DNA of 64,000 nucleotides from Tolypeutes matacus (taxonomy: Eukaryota > Chordata > Mammalia > Cingulata > Chlamyphoridae): positions 1,005,187-1,069,186 of the forward strand of contig JAKSZT010054399.1 in NCBI GenBank assembly GCA_026826555.1. Direction: 5' to 3'. Numbering within the stretch: position 1 is the first letter of the stretch; every line of letters begins with the position of its first letter. A program made the position numbers and the translations under genes. The notes beneath the pieces are model-generated. The model searched no databases. It had not been told where the DNA came from and saw only the letters and a list, made by a program, of their open reading frames with translations. Shown here in pieces: positions 23,763 through 34,564 of this stretch.

Positions 23763-24209
23763 TGTATCAGTCAAGGTTAACCAACAGGATATGCGTGTGT
23801 GTATATGTATGTATAAAGAGATTTATTTTAAGGAATTGGCTCATGTGATTGTGGGAAATGGCATGTCCCGATTGTGAAGGGCAGGCCAGAGGCTGGAAAT
23901 TCTGGTAGGAGTGACATTGAAATCTCGAGTCCAAATTCCTTAGGCTGGAAAATCAGAAAATCCGGAAGGAATAGTTAAGTGTCGTCTTGAGGCAAAATTC
24001 CTGGTACCCTGAGTTCTCACTCTTAAGGCTTCCAACTGATTGGATGAGGCCACCCCACATTATTAAATGCAATCTCCTTTACTTAAGGTCAGTGGATTGT
24101 AGGAGCTAATCTCATCTACGACATACCTCCACGCCAACGTCTGGGCTGCTGTTGGACAAAACTAATGGCCACCATGACCTCGCGTTGATACATAAAACTA
24201 ACCATCACA
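23763..24209 (-). mobile_element. ancient LTR (ERVL/MaLR-type), antisense
   Basis: About 447 bp, beginning TG and ending CA, with near-matching 5-bp flanks (GTTTC and ATTTC). On the minus strand it opens with the 'TGTGATGGTTAGTTTTATGT' type start seen in old mammalian LTRs and has AATAAA at 23822-23827. No internal coding region is present. The class is probable; the subfamily is not assigned. Confidence 0.65.
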
Positions 24210-24449
24210 ATTTCTAAGTAGGATTTCATTTGAAGGGATGGTTCTGGCTTTAAAAACACACAATTGTAAATCACTTGTGCTGGTGATGAGGAATCAAAAA
24301 ATTATTAGATATAGTGACAGTTTGGTGTTTTCAACATCAGTATTCTGCATTCCAAGTAATGAACATGTTCTATGCATTTAGGAACCCTGCACCTCACCTA
24401 GCCCTCTTCTGCACTTGGTAAGTGCTCATGAAATAGTCAGTGGGGATTA
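24210..24449. other. unannotated sequence
   Basis: No feature recognised between the LTR and the hAT copy. Confidence 0.4.
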
Positions 24450-24457
24450 TTCTAGAG

Positions 24458-24952
24458 CAGGGCCTCTTAACCTTTTTGGTTCCACAGACCCCTTTGCCAG
24501 TCAGGTGAAAACCACGACCCCTTCTCAGAATTTGGTGGCAGTTAGTTTTATGACATTCAACATCGGCATGTCTTTAAATTAAATTTTAGGATTATTCAAA
24601 ATTACACCTTACAGCTTTCCAATAATTTCAATACCCGATAACCTAACACGGTTCAACATGTTCAAATGGTCATTTACGGCAAATATTTAGAAATTTGGGT
24701 TTTCCCACAGTGTCATAAAACCATCTCTGCCATCCTTACCAACCTTTTTGCAGGCAGTTATCCACTGTACTCAGAACACGCTACGTCAAAATAAAAATCA
24801 TATTAAGTCCACACTGTACTGTGTATTATTTAATAAATATATCACACCCGCACCAACACGTCCCCACAAGAATAATGTTCTTTTGAATTTTCAATTCAAG
24901 CTCACGGACCCCCTGAAATCTTTCCATGGACACCCCTGATTAAGAACTCCTG
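24458..24952 (+). mobile_element. non-autonomous hAT transposon, copy 1 (longest)
   Basis: Terminal inverted repeats are CAGGGCCTCTTAACC at the left and GATTAAGAACTCCTG at the right. The flanks TTCTAGAG (24450-24457) and TTTTAGGG (24953-24960) agree at 6 of 8 bases. At 495 bp it keeps an AT-rich interior that the other copies have largely lost. It encodes no transposase. Three more copies lie at 27045, 33969 and 56076. It looks like a hAT-Charlie-type element; I do not assign a name. Confidence 0.75.
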
Positions 24953-24960
24953 TTTTAGGG

Positions 24961-26529
24961 CTACGATTTGTATACTATTGCTATAGGGTCAATTGAAATG
25001 CCATATTGCCCAATGACTCAAAAGGGATTTGTAGATTTATAAGCTACCTAACTTTCCTCACATTCTTTTATCCCTGTGTAAGACTGGACTGCAATAATTA
25101 CTTTGTCTGAGTTTCCTGTTGATGTTTTTGAGATATTAGGTTTTATAATCTGATGCCTCGGACCTACTTGACAGCTCTGATTCTGTATGCAGGCTTGAGC
25201 TTTGTGGAAAATAACAGTTAATTGCATTTTTTTAATGCTTAAAATGATATGCTGGGCAAGTTTTGTTTTTTTTATGGACTATAGCCAGAATCCTACTGTT
25301 TCTCAATTTGTTTAAAAGCAGTGGCTTATACAACATATGTACATGTTCAGCTGAAGATAAAGGATATCATTATTTTTAGCCTATTACAAAGAAAACTACA
25401 TTTCCTCTTAAATGTCTTGCTATAAAGTAATTTGAACACAATTTCTGCACAAATCATTTTCAAGAGATTGGCTGTCAAATGTCTTTTTTTTAAAGTAGCA
25501 CTTTCATAAGAACCAATGAGACTTTGGAAATTTAGATATAAGTCTGAAATGTGGTTGAAGATGTCAGTTTTTAAACAGCACTTTGAGAAGTAGTTAGCTT
25601 AAAAGTATAGCAATTCAGAGCATACTGAGAATGATTTTTGAAGAGTAAAGTCTTGATACACAGGAAAGAAGGTTGACAGATTCACTACAATTAGGAGAGA
25701 AGCAGATACACCTCCCACTTGTGAAAACTTTCCCATCTAACCAACTTCTGCTACTGACCTAGGAAAACCTCCAGCAAATCCTTATTCCTTTCTAGCTCCT
25801 CAATCTACTCTGTAGAAATTCTTCCAGGTTCCTTATGTAGTAAAACAGAGACATGGAACAGTAGCATGTCAGCCTCCCTCCCCTTGTTTTAAGGATGAAT
25901 AAATTTGGCTATTTAAAAAAATGTCGGGACCGAAATGTATTTTTCCCTTAAGCCCAGTGTGTTTGTGTGTGTGTATGTGTATGTGTGTGCCGGTTTGAAA
26001 GAAGAGAAAAAAATGATTTGAAACCCACTTCTCAGCTTCTACTACCATTACCAATAATGCTTTTCAGTTCTAACTTTATTCTGTTATTCTGTAAAGGCTT
26101 GTTAATATGCCCTGTGATTTGGCAATTGAGTGATACATGGAAATTGCGCCCTTCTCTACTAAGAGAATCTGAACATTTAAGTATTGGAGGTTCTTGTCTG
26201 ATGTCCCGTGTCTTGCTACTTTCAACTGACTGGTTTTGTGATCATATTTTGGCATCAGATTAATTCATAAGTGAATGATGTTTTTATTCATTTTGCACCA
26301 CAGCAAACTTATTTCATGGTCTTTTGCCAGTCTTATCACAGATTGTAAATAATTACCACGCCCACCGTTTCTTGACACCATCCCCAGGTACATAATGTTG
26401 GAGTCAGGTCATACCTTCCTGAATTCATGTGTGCCCACTTCCTATTCTCTTCAAAGAGACCTTCATGGGTGCCAGCACCAAATTAGTTGACCACACTCAT
26501 AAAGGTTGGCCCTTTAAAAATTACCGACT
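24961..26529. other. unannotated sequence with a GT tract
   Basis: AT-rich and without recognised interspersed repeats. An imperfect GT/GTAT tract lies at about 25957-25990. No gene recognised. Confidence 0.4.
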
Positions 26530-26720
26530 GGGACAGCATAAGTGATTCAGGCTTTGAAATTGGAAGAACTGTATTCTAATAATTCTCTACCACTTCCAAA
26601 TTTTGTAATCTAGGGCAATTGCTTAATTTCTCAATACTTGTTTCCTCATCTGTCATACAGGAGTAACTTCTTTTCACAGGGTTTGTTGGGAAAAGTAAAT
26701 GAGACCTGATTAAGCAAATT
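26530..26720 (+). mobile_element. MIR SINE, sense
   Basis: MIR order on this strand: 'TTCAGGCTTTGAAATTGGAA', 'CTACCACTTCCAAATTTTGT', 'CTAGGGCAATTGCTTAATTT', 'TTTCCTCATCTGTCATACAG' and 'CACAGGGTTTGTTGGGAAAA'. Nearly full length but diverged. Confidence 0.8.
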
Positions 26721-26865
26721 CAGTTTTTGTTAGTTTTAATCCGAAAGCGGAAAACTTTAAAACAGATGAACACATCCTGAATCAACTGCCAGTACGAGGT
26801 GGCAAAAAGGAGCTAGCTTTGGGGGTGGGGGGAGAAGGAGCACGCCTTGATGATTGACCTTAGGG

Positions 26866-27036
26866 CAGTGGTTCTCCACCTGGGTTGCACATTAGAATCA
26901 CCTGGGAAGTTTTCAAAACTTCCATTTCCTGAGCGATACCACAGACCAGTTAAGTGAGGAACTCAGATGGTGGGACCCAGGCATCAGTGTTTTTTAGAGC
27001 TACCAGGTGATTGCAATGTGCAGCCAAATTTGAGAA
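26866..27036 (+). mobile_element. MER5A-like hAT element, lacking its last bases
   Basis: Begins CAGTGGTTCTCCACCTGGG and continues 'CACATTAGAATCACCTGGGA', then 'GTGGGACCCAGGCATCAGTG' and 'AGCCAAATTTGAGAA', which is the MER5A order. It is preceded by CCTTAGGG (26858-26865). The right terminal CCACTG expected after GAGAA is missing, and CTTTAGGG follows directly, shared with the next hAT element. Confidence 0.85.
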
Positions 27037-27044
27037 CTTTAGGG

Positions 27045-27279
27045 CAGGGGTTCTTAACCTTTTTGTTCCATGGACCCCTTTTTTGCCGGTCAGGTAAAAT
27101 GAATACTACTGTAATTTATTTATTGCTTACATTCATAAGTAAAGGAAATGCTAGATTTCAGTTAGAGGTCAGAGAAAATAAAGATAATAAGTTATGTTTT
27201 TCAATTCAAGCTCACTGACCCTCTGAAATCTTTCCACGGACCCACTGGGGGTCCATGGACCCCTGGGTAAGAACCCCTG
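27045..27279 (+). mobile_element. non-autonomous hAT transposon, copy 2
   Basis: Inverted termini CAGGGGTTCTTAACC and GGGTAAGAACCCCTG. Exact 8-bp duplication CTTTAGGG at 27037-27044 and 27280-27287, the hallmark of hAT transposition. At 235 bp it is an internally deleted relative of the copy at 24458. It shares the 'GGAAATGCTAGATTTCAGTT' interior with the copy at 56076. Confidence 0.85.
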
Positions 27280-27287
27280 CTTTAGGG

Positions 27288-27639
27288 GGATTTGAAAAGT
27301 TCCACTTCTTCCACTGGCTGGCTGGCTGGCTGAGACCTGGAATTGTACGACCCATATTTATTCTTTTTGCTTAAATTAATTAGGGATTTGGGCATCTTGC
27401 TAAAAGAAAAATATATCTTTTCTGTTGGTCCTAGATAACTTATTATGAATAAGATTAAGATCTCTGCAAAGAGCCAGTATTTATGGGTAGATGTTGGAGT
27501 GTGAAATACCATTTAAATATTCACTTACTCACTGAATACAATCACTCTGTAACTAGAAGCCAGCTAAATGAAGTTAATTTGCAAAATGATTAATTTTTTT
27601 TCAAGACTAAAAAAGTCTTTCCAAACTCAAAATCTCTTT
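27288..27639. other. unannotated sequence
   Basis: AT-rich, with a short GGCT tandem near 27316 (GGCTGGCTGGCTGGCT). No gene recognised. Confidence 0.4.
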
Positions 27640-28626
27640 GACTTCTTTTCAACAAATGGTGCTGGGACAATTTGAATATCCACCTGCAAAAGAATGAATT
27701 TGGACCCTTACCTGACATCACATATAAAAATTAACTCAAAATGAATAAAAGACCTAAACCCAAAGACCCAAAAATATAAGACTGTTAGGAAGAGAGCATG
27801 GGAGTAAAACTTCATGACCTTGGACCTGACAATGGATTTTCAGATATGATACCCAAAAGCAACAAATGAAAAGAAATAGATAAATTGGACTTCATCAAAA
27901 TAAAAAACTCTTGTGCATCAAAGGACACTATCAAGAAAGTAAAAAGATAATCCACAGAACAGGGGAAATATATGCAAATCATATATCTGATAGAGTCTAG
28001 TGTCCAGAATATATAAAGAACTCTTAAAACTCAACAACAAAAAGACAAACAGTCCAGTTAAAAGTGGGCAAAGGACTTGACTAGACATTTTTCCAAAAAA
28101 GATATACAAATAGCCAATAAGCATATGAAAAGATGCTCAACATCATTAATCATTAGGGAAAAGTAAATCAAAACCACAAGGAGATACCACTTTACACTCA
28201 TTAGTATGGCAACCATCATCATCATGACAGTAATAAATAACGAGTATTGGTGATATGTGGAGACATTGGGATCCTTGTATCTTGGGGGTGGGATCATAAA
28301 ATGGTGCTGCTGCTATGGAAAACAACTTGGCGGTTCCTCAGAAAGAATCATCATATGACCCAGCAATTCATCTCCTAGGCATATACTCAAAAGAACTGAA
28401 AAAAACAGATGTTCAACCAAAAACTTGTACATGAATGTTCATCGCAGCATTATTCATACTAACCCAAAGTGGAGACAACCCAAATGTCTATCATCTGAGG
28501 AATGGATAAACAAAGTGTGGTATATACATACAGTGGAATATTATTCAGTCATAAAAAGAAATGAAGTACTGATACATACTTGAAGAATCTTGAAAACATC
28601 ATGCTAAGTGAAGAAGCCAGTCAAAA
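27640..28626 (+). mobile_element. old L1, 3' part of ORF2 and start of 3' UTR, sense (left half)
   Basis: Starts in 'CAACAAATGGTGCTGGGACA' and runs through 'CTTGTGCATCAAAGGACACT', 'GTGGGCAAAGGACTTGACTA', 'AAAACCACAAGGAGATACCA', 'CATATGACCCAGCAATTCAT' and 'GGAATATTATTCAGTCATAA'. This is the end of L1 ORF2 followed by the 3' UTR. Stops and indels break the frame. The element is 5'-truncated and continues at 30622 after an inserted L1. Joined, the outer copy is about 1.3 kb. Confidence 0.92.
28612..28626 (+). repeat. target-site duplication, left copy
   Basis: AGAAGCCAGTCAAAA, identical to 30622-30636. The two copies bracket the inserted L1 segment exactly. Removing one copy with the insert restores a normal L1 3' UTR order in the outer element. 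Confidence 0.92.
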
Positions 28627-28809
28627 GACAGATCCAAGATGGCAGAGTAGGGAATGGCAGGCTGCACTCCTCCTCCAGAAACTGCTGGAAGGATATAGAT
28701 TAAGTGGAACCAAATGTCAGAGCAGACCCTTAGCACAAAACAAAACAAAATAAGACCCCAGAGTAAAAAGAGAAGCTAACCAGCTGAATAAGCCCATCAA
28801 GGAAAATGG

Positions 28810-29760
28810 ATGCCTAGACACCAGCAAAAAATTACAAGCCATACTTAAGAAACAGTAAGACATGGACCAGTTTAATGAGCAAACTAAAAAGCAAGAGAGA
28901 CGCAAAATGTGGAACAACTAATTAAGGATGTCCAAACCAATATCTTGAATCAACTTAATGAAGTGAAGGAAGAGATAAAGGATATTAAGAAGACACTGGG
29001 GGGACATAGAGAAGAAATTGTAAACATACATAAGAAGATAATGCATATAATGGTGATGAAAGGTACAATGCAAGAAATAAAAAAAACGTGCTAAAAGCAC
29101 ATAACAGCAGATTTCAAGAGGCAGAGGAAAGAATTAGTGATGTTGAAGATAGAACATCTGAAATTGCACAGATAGTAGAACAGATAAATAAAAAGGTAGA
29201 AAAAAATCAGCAGAGACTCAGGGAATTGAATGACAACGTGAAACACACAAACATATGCATTATAGGCATCCCAGAGGGTGGAGAGAAGGGAAAAGGGGCA
29301 GAAGGAGTGTTGGAGGAAATAATGGCTGAAAATTTTCCAACTCTTTTGGGAGACATGAATGTACATGTCCAGGAAGTGCAGTGCACTCCAAACAGTATAA
29401 ATCCCAACAGACCTACCCCAAGACACATACTTATCAAATTGTCAAACACTCAAGGCAGAGAGAAGTCTGAAAGCAGCAAGAGAAAAGAGATCCACCACAT
29501 ATAAGGAAAGCTTGATAAGATTAAGCACTGATTTTCTGAGATGGCAGTGGTATGACATAGTTAAGGTGCTAAAAGAAAAAAATCTGTCAGCCAAGAATTC
29601 AGTATCCAGCAAAGCTGGCTTTCTAAAATGAGGGAAAGTTCAAAATATTCGCAGATAAACAGGAAATTAAGAGAGTTTGTCAACAAGAGTCCTGCCCTTC
29701 AAGAAATACTAAAGGAAGTTCTGCAGGTTGAAAGGAAAAAACAGGAAAGAGAGGGTTGGA
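28810..29760 (+). pseudogene. L1 ORF1 (RNA-binding nucleic acid chaperone), degraded
   Basis: L1 ORF1p is a trimeric RNA-binding protein that coats L1 RNA in the cytoplasm. Two open segments remain. 28909-29094 and the start of 29088-29504 encode a heptad-like, Glu/Lys-rich coiled coil. 29230-29504 matches the RRM region, with ICIIGIPEG and a TPRHILIKL motif. The CTD is still recognisable to about 29740 (YPAKL-type and KIFADKQ-type stretches) but is split by a stop and frameshifts. The likely start is the ATG near 28810, followed by an early frame break. Not functional. Confidence 0.8.
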
Positions 29761-29876
29761 GGATAGTGTAGAAAGGAAGATTATCAGTAAGAATAACTAA
29801 AAGGATGAAAAGAGAAATAAAAACAAAATATGATGTATATAAACCTAAAGAAAAAATGGTTAATGTAAGTACTGCC

Positions 29877-30621
29877 TTGACATAATAACTCTGAATGCTA
29901 ATGGATTAAACTCTCCAATCAAAAGGCACAGATTGACAGAATGAATAAGGAAATATGACCCATCCATATGCTGTCTACCAGAAACTCACCTTGGACCCAG
30001 GGACTCAGGGAGGCTGAAAGCAAATGGTTGGAAAATAATTTTACCTGCAAACAATAACCAAAAAAGGGTGGGAGTAGCTATACTAATATCAGACAAAATA
30101 GACTTTAAATGCAAAACTATTTTAAGAGAAAAAGAAGGACACTATATATTAATAAAAGGGGTAATCTGTCAAAAAGAAAGAACAATCATAAATATTTATG
30201 CATCTAACCAGGTTGCCCCAAAATACATAAGGCAAACAATGGAAAAACTAAGGGGAGAAATAGATGCCTCTACAATTACAGTGGGGCACTTCCATATACC
30301 ATTATCACCATTAGGCAAAACATCTCGACAGAGGCTCAATAAAGAAACCGAGCCCTTGAATAATATGTTAGAGGAACTAGACCTAATAGACAGTATACAG
30401 AAATTACACCCAAATACGGAAGAATATACATTCTTCTCGAGCGCACATGGGTCATTCTCCAGGATAGACCACATGCTAGGTCACAAAACAAGTCTCAATA
30501 AATTTAGAAAGATTTAAATACAAAGTAATTTCTCTCACCACAATGGAATGAAGCTGGAAAGTAGTCAGGGGAAGAGAACCAGAATAGGCACAAATATATG
30601 GAAGTTAAACAACACACTCTT
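29877..30621 (+). pseudogene. L1 ORF2 endonuclease domain fragment, inactive
   Basis: L1 ORF2p nicks target DNA with an APE-like endonuclease and copies L1 RNA by reverse transcription. Only the N-terminal nuclease is present. Recognisable parts are NANGLNSPIKRH, the PETHL segment with the catalytic Glu, GVAILISDKIDF, INIYAS, FFSSAHGSFSRIDHM and GHKTSLNKF. The usual G-D-F-N motif reads G-H-F-H: His codons at 30287-30289 and 30293-30295 replace the catalytic Asp and Asn. An in-frame TGA lies at 29942-29944. A 149-codon segment, 30068-30517, is still open. The reverse transcriptase is absent because the element ends here. Confidence 0.85.
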
Positions 30622-30636
30622 AGAAGCCAGTCAAAA
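30622..30636 (+). repeat. target-site duplication, right copy
   Basis: AGAAGCCAGTCAAAA, identical to 28612-28626. It is followed by AAGGCCAAACATTG, which continues the outer L1 3' UTR. Confidence 0.92.
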
Positions 30637-30918
30637 AAGGCCAAACATTGTATGATTCCATTTATGTGAAATATCCAGAATAGACCAATCCATGGGGATG
30701 CAAAGCAGATTGCCACGGTCTGGGGGGATGGTAGAAGTGGAGAGAAGTGACTATTTAATGGGTAACCGGTTTCTTTTTTAGGATGATGAGATGTTCTAGA
30801 ATTAGAGATGATGGTTTTACAGCACTTTACATGTATTGAAAACCACTGAATTGTACACTTTAAAATGGTGAAAATGGCAAATTGTATGCTCTGTGAATTT
30901 TGCCTCAATTAAAAAACA
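30622..30918 (+). mobile_element. old L1 3' UTR (right half of the outer element)
   Basis: Continues the outer L1 with 'CATTGTATGATTCCATTTAT', 'ACCACTGAATTGTACACTTT', 'AAATGGTGAAAATGGCAAAT' and a short A-rich end at about 30910-30918. This matches the reverse complement of the L1 3' end at 9660-10262 in its terminal part, so the two belong to related old L1 families. Confidence 0.9.
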
Positions 30919-33539
30919 ATCTTTCTGACCCCATCTCTTGTGTAACTGAGTAACCCAGCCACTGGCGTTCTAGAGGGCCTTACCCCATCACTTTTTCTTT
31001 GTAATTTCACTCCCATCCTATGCTGCCCCCTCCCCGCCATGCCAGCTTCTCAAGAGACATCTGCACTGGTGTCTTCATTTCTTTGCCAGCACCTCCATTT
31101 ATCACTTCTCCTCAGGCTTTGGTCCCAGCAGAGCCGAAGGAAACATGATGGCCAACATGAAAGACGATTTTCCACGTGCACCTCCACGGCTGGTCTGCAA
31201 AGCATTGCCCAAACAGAAGCTCAGGTGCCTCTTGCTTATCTGAGGTCCTTCCGGTAGACATGGGGCTTCCAGAGTAGCCCCACCGCCCGGCTGGCCTCAT
31301 CCATCACAACATCTCCAAGGAATGTGAGCACTTGGAAACAGATGGAGGAACTCGCCCAGCATTTCCCATCAGGCACAGGTGATTCCTGAAAACTCCGTGG
31401 AGTGAAAGTCACCCTTAAAAAAAATCTAACTGTGAAGATGCAGTGCTGTTACTAGCAGAGTTTAAGTGCTTTTTGGCCCAGGATAATGGATGGTTGGCTC
31501 TGATATGCTTGGAGATTCATCTTTGAGCCCACAGAATGATCCAGAAGTGTAAGGAAGCTGTATTCATCATTCTTTTAATTTCTCTCTCTCTCTTTTTTTT
31601 TTTTTTCCCTTTTTCTGCTGGGGTCAGCAGAAATGGGAGTCTTTTTTTTTTTTTCATTTTGGATCAGTATTATTATGATTATGATTATACCAAAGACCTG
31701 TATGGGAGGAATGCTGAAATCTGAATTAAAAATAGCATTTTATGTCCTCCCACACACAGTACTTGAGTGCTCTGAATGCCTTTTATAAATGCAGACTCTT
31801 TCTGCATGGCTAGATAAAAGAAGCTGTCACTTCATTTCCATAACGAAGTCATTCCCAGGAGAATTCCATTGTTTTAACAATAGAATTTTTGTAAAAGGCC
31901 TCTTATTTTGCCTGAAAAAGGTAACAAAAAAATGAACTTTTGAGAGCTTATTCGACAAAACAATTAAGGAGCTAGAGATTTTTCTCTTTTTTGATATATT
32001 AGGAGTTGTGAGAATCCCCTGAGCCATGGTTTTAGGATAAGCCCATAAACCTGGAAGATGGAAGGGGGGGGGCACCCCTTTTACACCTTATGAAAGAAAT
32101 GGGGGTACTGCTCTCAGAGAATGTTCTGGAGCTGTGTGACAAACTGATGTTGCTGATTTTTTTTAAAAAAGAGTTTTAAATATTTCTTTTTTAAAAGAAA
32201 ACTTAGAATGCTTATTATGTAAAGAGGCTTCTCGGAATTTTTAATGAAATGTCACAATCAGGTATTTTAATTGGGCTTCAGGACTCTGGAGGCAAAGTGT
32301 GACTGCATCTTGCTGGGGTAGTTGGCTCAGAAAACAGGAGTTTATTTGAGCTTAAAATGTTCTAACAAGTGGGACACGAGGTAGTTCCTGTTACGGCTCT
32401 CCCTTGGCCCAGACAGGCACGAGGGCTTGTGCATTCAGCCCTGCCCCCCCTGCTCCCCACACCTTCCACACAATGGATCTCTGCTCCAAATATGGTATCA
32501 AATCTCCAGCTGCACATTCACAGTAAGAAAGAATAATTGTGTTTCTGGGTACTTAACTGACTCCAAATAACCCACATCAAAGTCTACCTGTCTTTGGTGT
32601 TGCAACAGGTAATCCCTAGATTTAATGTTAATGGCATTTCTGTTACTTGGTCTTCACAGCTGAGACCATTAAAGCCTTGGTTTTAATCTAGAATAGTTTT
32701 ATTAAACCTCCCCGAAAAGGAAAGAAGTTTTCAATAGTGCCTTTGTCTTGCAATACCTTTGTTCTGATTACATCAGAAAGTTGTAATGTTTCAACAAGAA
32801 GGCAGCTACCTAGAATGGTATGAAAGGAGAGCTTTCCATAGAGAGTTTTTCTATATGTTGTCTAATTTAATAAACTAGACAAAAAGATAAATAAGGTTGG
32901 TTAAATATATGTATGGAAAGTCCTGTTGGTCTGAACATTAGCCAAATTTGAGTAGTTAAAATGGTCACTAATTTTGAATTTGGGGAAATAATTCTCTGTT
33001 GTTTTTGTTGTTGTTGTTTGTTTTTCAATCTCTAAATGGTCTTTAGTCGTGTAGCAGTGATTCTACAGCTCTTAAGACATGGTTTGAGGTCTTGGTTGTA
33101 ACCGAATTTTACATAGAAATGTTTCACAAAACTAAAAGGGAGTCGTGGCTTTGACAGGGTGCAGGGTTCTGGTTTTAATATCTTTGGTGAACTCTGTTAT
33201 TTGTATCTGATCAAAAGGACCCGGGTGTGTGGGTTCTCTCCTTAGTTCAGGCATTCTTTTTTTTTTTAATACCAACATGATTTTTATTCCTTCCTCTTTA
33301 ATACTGGAGTTTTGGTCCATAATCAGGATACAACTACTTTTTTTTTTTTTTCTTCATCTTGTCAAAACCTATAAAATTGTGCGGTTCAAAGAGTAAAACA
33401 TAATGTAAATAGACCTTACTTAGTAGCAATGCTTCAGTATATTCTCATCAATTGTAACAAATGTACCACACTAATGAAAGATGTTATTGGAGAACACCGT
33501 GGGAGGGGTATGGGGTGGGGCACACGGGAATCCCCTATA
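30919..33539. other. unannotated, apparently unique sequence
   Basis: 2.6 kb without a recognised interspersed repeat. It holds T homopolymers near 31592, 31645, 33257 and 33339, and a G run near 32065. Short frames such as 31039-31257 lack motifs. Confidence 0.4.
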
Positions 33540-33965
33540 TATATATTTTTAATTTTATTGTTGGTAAAAATCAAAATTTTCACAATACATACCAATATTT
33601 GTAAAATGATATATAAATATATATTCATATATGTGCATTTGCTTACAAAAATGTTATTTACATATATATATATATTTTTTTTTAAAGGTGCTTAGATTAC
33701 CTAAATATTACACAGAAATTACAGGGATTCCCATGTTCCCCACCTCCCACACCTCCCACCACATCCCACACAAACATCCCTCATCAATGTGGCACATCAC
33801 GTGCAATGGACTTACACATCCTGGGGCCTTGCCACCAAGCATAGACCACAGTTCACATTGTAGACCACACTCTCTCCCACACAGTTCTGCATGGTATATG
33901 CTGATGTAACATGGTCTACATCTGTCGCCGCAACGCCACTCAGGACAACCCACAAGTCCCGAAAA
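33540..33965 (-). mobile_element. xenarthran L1 3' UTR, antisense, possibly two fragments
   Basis: 33540-33615 carries 'GGTAAAAATCAAAATTTTCA' and 'CACAATACATACCAATATTT', nearly the same as 55455-55520. After an AT-rich spacer and a T run near 33675, a second part reads 'TTACACAGAAATTACAGGGA' and 'TTCCCATGTTCCCCACCTCC', then a CAC-rich stretch and 'GTAGACCACACTCTCTCCCA'. The second part resembles 39270-39500. Either one element with an internal A-rich region or two adjacent insertions. Confidence 0.7.
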
Positions 33966-33968
33966 AAG

Positions 33969-34142
33969 CCCCTGTTCTTAACCTTTGTTTGTCCCTCAAA
34001 CCCCTTTGCCAGTCAGGTGAAAGCCACAGATCCCTTCTCAAAATGTAGCGGCAGATAGTTTTATGACACTCAGCATGGGAGCTCAGAGAAAGTAAAGCTC
34101 ATGGGCCCCCTGAAATCTTTGGACCCCTGGTTAAGAACCCTG
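33969..34142 (+). mobile_element. non-autonomous hAT transposon, copy 3 (short)
   Basis: Starts 'CCCCTGTTCTTAACCTTTG' and ends GGTTAAGAACCCTG. It keeps 'CCCTTTGCCAGTCAGGTGAA' and 'CCCCCTGAAATCTTTGGACC'. Heavily deleted inside (174 bp). No convincing 8-bp duplication; the left end abuts L1 sequence and may be altered. Confidence 0.7.
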
Positions 34143-34557
34143 CCCTCGTTTATCTTGACTCAATATTTCGGTGCTTTGTGAAGTCCGGGCAAGTAAAGTA
34201 GTTGAGGATACCATCCTATAGCCTTTAATATTATGATCAAAAGAGAATGAGAGGAAAATATTTAACTATTAATTTTTTTCAAGGTTTTTACTAATTTTGG
34301 TATTAAAAAAAGGAAAGCAGGTAGAGCAGAAGCTGAAACATTGTGGATCCTAAATGTTCATAATTTATAAATGATCAGAGCAAGAAGCACCACTCTGTCG
34401 CTGCCTTCCCTGTTTTTACCGAGCAATTCTGCAACACCCAAACAGGGGCCTTTCCACGCACACATGAATAAAACTCCCCTCCAGGGAGAAGGTGTGTGAT
34501 AACTCCAGACTGAAAGGGGTCTCTGGACTTCTTGATCAAGGTTTCTGTTCATGGGCC
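34143..34557. other. unannotated sequence
   Basis: AT-rich. No repeat or gene recognised. Confidence 0.4.
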
Positions 34558-34564
34558 ATCATGC

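Larger units (their letters stand above)
28627..30621 (+). mobile_element. nested 3'-truncated L1: 5' UTR end, ORF1, start of ORF2, no poly(A)
   Basis: A 1995-bp insertion in the outer L1, bracketed by a perfect 15-bp duplication. It starts near 'GATCCAAGATGGCAGAGTAG', a motif typical of mammalian L1 5' UTRs. It then carries a broken ORF1 and the endonuclease part of ORF2. It stops in 'GTTAAACAACACACTCTTA', well inside ORF2, directly at the right duplication. There is no reverse transcriptase, 3' UTR or poly(A). Ordinary L1 copies lose the 5' end, so this one is reversed in what it keeps. A tailless or internally primed insertion is the most economical reading. Confidence 0.85.

Noticed and set aside
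30068..30517. Possible domesticated endonuclease gene
   Set aside because: Catalytic residues are replaced, a stop lies upstream in frame, and the segment is part of a truncated L1. It is simply a decaying copy.
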